From contig CAVWKW010000003.1 of NCBI GenBank assembly GCA_963755705.1, positions 310,001 through 374,000 of the forward strand: a stretch of DNA of 64,000 nt. Reading direction: 5' to 3'. This stretch comes from JBARDN01 sp963755705. Its GTDB lineage: Bacteria > Desulfobacterota > Binatia > Binatales > Binataceae. Position numbers and translations under genes: made by a program. Numbering within the stretch: the first letter of the stretch is position 1; every line of letters begins with the position of its first letter. Below, piece by piece: positions 61,006-64,000 of this stretch. The notes beneath the pieces were generated by a model that saw nothing but the letters and a program-made list of their open reading frames with translations, did no database searches and was not told the origin of the DNA.

Positions 61006-61071
61006 GTTGTTAGGGCGGCTGCGAGTTGTTAGCTTCGCGCGCGATGCCCATTTTACCGGAGCGCGGTACTT

Positions 61072-61971
61072 ATGACGCTGTCGGCTGAGCCGCGGTTGCC
61101 GGATTTTATCGGCGTCGGTCCGCCGCGCACCGCGACCACCTGGCTTTACGAGGTATTGCAGGGACGCGTCGGGTTTTCCAATTTCCGCAAGGAGACCGAC
61201 TTCTTCACGCGCTTCTATGGCCGTGGGTTCGATTGGTATCTGCAATACTTCGCCGCGTGTCCGCCGCGGTTGCCGATGGGCGAGCTCTCGCCGATGTACT
61301 TTGCCTCCCACGACGCGCGCGGGCGGATCCATCAAGCGATTCCGAGCTGCAAGATCATCTGCACCTTTCGCGATCCGGTCGAACGCGCGTGGTCGCATTG
61401 GCGGCTGCTGGTGCGCAACTTGTGGACCAGGCTCGAGTTCGAGCAGGCGGCGACGCAGCTTCGCGATATCCGCGAATCGAGCCGCTACGGACATTATACC
61501 GCCGAATGGATCGCGAGCTTCGGCCGCGAAAACGTATTGCTGATGTTCTACGAGGATCTGCAGCGCGACCCGCAGGGATTTGTCGATCAGTTCTGCGCCT
61601 TTGTCGGCGCGCCGAAGTTCTCGCTGAGCGATTCCGCGGCCGCGCACAGCCGGGTGCATTCGGTGCCGTCGCGCCCGCGTCATCCGCGGGTCGCGCGCAA
61701 CGTCCGCGACGTAAGGGCATGGCTCAATGACCATCGGATGCATCGCGCGGCCGCGATGGTCCGAAAGAGTCCGCTGTGGAGTTATTGCTTTGAGGGCGGA
61801 GAGCCGTTTGCGCGGCCGACGCCGGAAGTTGACGCACGCGTGCGGGCGATCCTGCGGCCGGAGGTCGAACAACTAGAGCAGATTAGCGGGCGCGATCTTT
61901 CAGCGTGGAAGACCGGCCGCGGGCAGGTCCAAAAACAAAACGCCGGCGAGATACCAATTGCCGGCGCATGA
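61072..61971 (+). CDS. Sulfotransferase, array member 6
   Basis: The 299-residue protein has PAPS motifs FIGVGPPRTATTWLYEVL and TFRDPVERAWSHWR, and the C-terminal PEVEQLEQISGRDLSAWK. It differs from members 1 and 3 by a longer N-terminus and its own upstream spacer (66 bp), so it may have a separate start signal. It ends 25 bp before the convergent sigma-54 activator gene. Confidence 0.87.
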   Translation: MTLSAEPRLPDFIGVGPPRTATTWLYEVLQGRVGFSNFRKETDFFTRFYGRGFDWYLQYFAACPPRLPMGELSPMYFASHDARGRIHQAIPSCKIICTFRDPVERAWSHWRLLVRNLWTRLEFEQAATQLRDIRESSRYGHYTAEWIASFGRENVLLMFYEDLQRDPQGFVDQFCAFVGAPKFSLSDSAAAHSRVHSVPSRPRHPRVARNVRDVRAWLNDHRMHRAAAMVRKSPLWSYCFEGGEPFARPTPEVDARVRAILRPEVEQLEQISGRDLSAWKTGRGQVQKQNAGEIPIAGA

Positions 61972-61996
61972 ATATGAAGATTAAGTCGAGCGCAAC

Positions 61997-63181
61997 TCAG
62001 GCGGGACCGGTTGCCTTGCGCAGGTTGCGGTAGGCGCGGCCCTCGCCAAGGCCGTAGCGATTCAGCATCCGATAGACGGTGTAGCGCGAAACTCCGAGCA
62101 GCTCGGCCGCGCGATGGCAGTTGCCGTTGGTCGCCTCGAGCGCGCGCAGCAGCGCGATCTTCGACGCCTCGCGAATCACGGCGTCAAGCGCGTAGGGCCA
62201 GGTCTGCTTGTCGGGCCGCTCGGCCGGTGCCGGCGCGGGCGCGAGGTCGAATACATCCGCGGGTGGCGCAGCCGAGATCGGCATTGGCTCGGATAGATCA
62301 GCGGTAGCGCCTTCATAAACGTGGTCCGGCAGATCTTCGGCGACCAGGCGGTTGGTCTCGGTCAAAATGACCGCGCTTTCGATCGCGTGGGCGAGCTCCC
62401 GGACATTGCCGGGCCATGAATAGGCCATCAGGGCGTCGAGCGCGCGGCGCTCGATAGCGGTGATCGACTTGCCGAACAAATGATTGTAATGCTCGATAAA
62501 GTGGGCGACGAAGGCGCCTACCGCCTCGCGCCGCTCGCGCAGCGGAGGCAGGAAAATGGCGGCGGTGTTGAGCCGATAGAACAGGTCGTCGCGGAATTCG
62601 CCGCTCTTGGTCATCGCGCGCAGATCGCGGTTGGTCGCGGCAACCAGGCGGATATCAACCTTGTAGTTGTGGGTCGAGCCGACCGGCTGGATCTCATGAG
62701 TCTCGACCGCGCGCAGGAGCTTGGGCTGGAGCTTAAGCGGCAGCTCGCCGATCTCGTCGAGGAACAGGGTTCCTCCGCTGGCCGAGCGGAAATAGCCGAG
62801 CGCGTCCTCACGCGCGTCGGTAAACGCGCCCTTCACGTGGCCGAAGAGCTGCGACTCCGCCAGCGAATCGACCAGATTGGAACAGTTGAAGGTGACAAAG
62901 GGTCCGTTGGGCGTCGGTCCGAGCGTATGCAACGCGCGCGCGACCAGTTCCTTGCCGGTGCCCGATTCACCATGGATCAGCACGGTCGCCTTGTAGGGGC
63001 TCAGCCGCGCGATGGTTTTGAGAACCTTGCGAACCTGCGCCGACCGCACCACCATCCCACCGATGCGCTCAGAGCCCTCAGAAAGTCCTTCGAGGCTGAT
63101 GTCGCCAGTTCCAGATTCGGTGCAGTGATGGGTCGGCCCATTCTTCGCGGCGTCCGCCGCCGTGTCCCCGCTCGTGCGCAT
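61997..63181 (-). CDS. Sigma-54-dependent activator with AAA+ and Fis domains
   Basis: The protein has about 394 residues from ATG 63181 (GGGGGG before it). The AAA+ domain has Walker A GESGTGKE (71-78), the sigma-54 contact loop GAFTDA (118-123), Walker B GGTLFLDE (136-143), and R-fingers in YRLNTAAIFLPPLRER. A Fis-type helix-turn-helix ends the protein: NCHRAAELLGVSRYTVYRML. There is no receiver or PAS domain; the first 40 residues are low-complexity, so its signal input is not visible. A longer open frame upstream is possible. It is convergent with the sulfotransferase array, so direct control of that array is not indicated. Confidence 0.9.
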   Translation of the reverse strand: MRTSGDTAADAAKNGPTHHCTESGTGDISLEGLSEGSERIGGMVVRSAQVRKVLKTIARLSPYKATVLIHGESGTGKELVARALHTLGPTPNGPFVTFNCSNLVDSLAESQLFGHVKGAFTDAREDALGYFRSASGGTLFLDEIGELPLKLQPKLLRAVETHEIQPVGSTHNYKVDIRLVAATNRDLRAMTKSGEFRDDLFYRLNTAAIFLPPLRERREAVGAFVAHFIEHYNHLFGKSITAIERRALDALMAYSWPGNVRELAHAIESAVILTETNRLVAEDLPDHVYEGATADLSEPMPISAAPPADVFDLAPAPAPAERPDKQTWPYALDAVIREASKIALLRALEATNGNCHRAAELLGVSRYTVYRMLNRYGLGEGRAYRNLRKATGPA

Positions 63182-63511
63182 CGTGTGTCCCCCCCGCGGT
63201 GTCCCGCCGCGAAGCCCTACTCTCTGTCGCAAAGACAGAGCTACATGTTGTAGGAAAATCATATATTCGAGGCGCAACCATTCTGTCAAGTGCGATGGCG
63301 AAATATTATAGACTCGTTTGAGCGTTGTTGGGTCATACTTGCTGCTGCCCTCGCTATCGTAAGCGCCTGAAAAAAGCTCCGAGCGCGTCAAGCCATTGCA
63401 AGCTGCGCTTGCGGCGAAATTATTTCCGGCTCAGGGCGGCATGAGGGAGGGAGGCCGGAGTCTCGGACTTCCAATGCGTCCGAATCCCTGTAAACATCGC
63501 AACTTCGGAAC

Positions 63512-63585
63512 GAGCCGTTAGCTCAGGCAGGTAGAGCATCTGACTTTTAATCAGAGGGTCCCGGGTTCGAGTCCCGGACGGCTCA
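63512..63585 (+). tRNA. tRNA-Lys (anticodon TTT)
   Basis: A complete 74-base cloverleaf: acceptor GAGCCGT with ACGGCTC, D arm GCTC/GAGC, anticodon loop CTTTTAA on the stem TCTGA/TCAGA, T arm CCGGG/CCCGG, and discriminator A. The 3' CCA is not encoded. The rest of 63182-63773 has no supported gene. Confidence 0.95.
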
Positions 63586-63773
63586 CACTTCACAACCCTT
63601 CCAGATTGGCTGTTTTTGATTAGGCGCCGCGTCGGGAAACTTCGGATCGTGTGAGTCGCGAACGGCTGCCGGCATCGGCGCGTTGCGCGCGTGCGACAAA
63701 CCAGGATCAGGTGGGACTTTGAAGCCGGCGGCGAGAGTCTTCGGACCGGTCGCCGCCGGCGAAAAATCTCGGC

Positions 63774-63914
63774 TTATAGACGGCCGGTCAGAAGCAGCAC
63801 GATCAGAATAATGATCACGACTCCGCCGATTCCGATTCCTCCGTATGGACCGTAGGCGTAATAACCGCCGCCGCCGCCAAACAACAAAAGCAGGATAAGA
63901 ATTATTAGTAACAT
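63774..63914 (-). CDS. Small DUF3309-like membrane protein
   Basis: A 46-residue protein on the minus strand, with GAGGAGG just before ATG 63914. It reads MLLIILILLLLF, then a Gly/Tyr-rich turn (GGGGGYYAYGPYGGIG) and a second hydrophobic strand VVIIILIVLLLTGRL. This two-helix pattern with a Gly/Tyr turn is that of DUF3309-like small proteins, often found beside stress genes. It is too short for ordinary gene callers. Function unknown. Confidence 0.75.
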   Translation of the reverse strand: MLLIILILLLLFGGGGGYYAYGPYGGIGIGGVVIIILIVLLLTGRL

Positions 63915-64000
63915 AGAGCCTCCTCGGTCTTCGGGTTCAGATTTACGGACTTTCGATCAACTAATGCGTTCGAATTTCGCGCGAGTTACAGACCGCGTGA

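Noticed and set aside
62000..63250. Sigma-54 activator as the switch for the sulfotransferase array
   Set aside because: The genes are convergent, and no -24/-12 promoter was found upstream of the array by eye.

Overview
The window is GC-rich DNA from a Gram-negative-type bacterium. Evidence for this includes export signals, a lipoprotein, tandem DUF1329 proteins, an F420-type (Ddn-like) reductase, flavin monooxygenases, PhyH and SDR enzymes, and secreted proteins with Thr/Pro-rich linkers. This mix would suit a soil bacterium of an uncultured lineage such as Binatota/Desulfobacterota_B, but that is a guess: no rRNA or marker gene is present. Gene density is normal, two tRNAs are present (Glu, Lys), and there is no prophage, transposase or CRISPR array.

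Layout. 0-13 kb: a TetR fragment, an orphan trypsin-fold protease, an Lnt-like amidohydrolase, a hicBA pair, two MFS transporters, an F420-type reductase, a coupled PanE-like/JAMM pair, a PyrD-like protein, a double-CxxC protein of unknown family and an NHL-type lipoprotein. 13-18 kb: a very large secreted G8/CEMIP-like protein. 18.9-31.7 kb: a stress and storage block (PPK2, AckA, CsbD, BON, GlgX-TreY-TreZ, a sugar nucleotidyltransferase, DUF6496, a frameshifted DUF1328, an Nramp-like carrier). 31.7-37.4 kb: a FAD oxidoreductase, SDR, alpha/beta hydrolase, HsaA-like monooxygenase, a peptidase S9 gene with an internal deletion, and a small Tyr-rich secreted protein. 37.6-46.7 kb: a beta-helix protein with a long Thr/Pro linker, two more double-CxxC proteins, two DUF1329 paralogs with matching 5' leaders, and secreted helical-repeat proteins. 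46.7-50.8 kb: an MmyB-type XRE regulator, a FAD monooxygenase, a SnoaL-like protein and an alpha/beta hydrolase, apparently linked by three copies of one operator. 51.7-56.2 kb: PhyH, a two-gene chromate transporter, a CYTH-like protein and GabT. 56.4-62 kb: a six-gene array of three sulfotransferases and three family-2 glycosyltransferases, followed by a convergent sigma-54 activator.

The most interesting signals are (i) the sulfotransferase/glycosyltransferase array, probably for a sulfated glycan or glycolipid; (ii) the family of double-CxxC proteins with three members at two loci; (iii) the three near-identical operators around the MmyB-type regulator; (iv) the CEMIP-like giant; and (v) a hairpin conserved just upstream of the ribosome binding site of both DUF1329 genes. 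Three genes show visible damage: an internally deleted S9 peptidase, a frameshifted DUF1328 and an apparent frameshift beside a TAA microsatellite.
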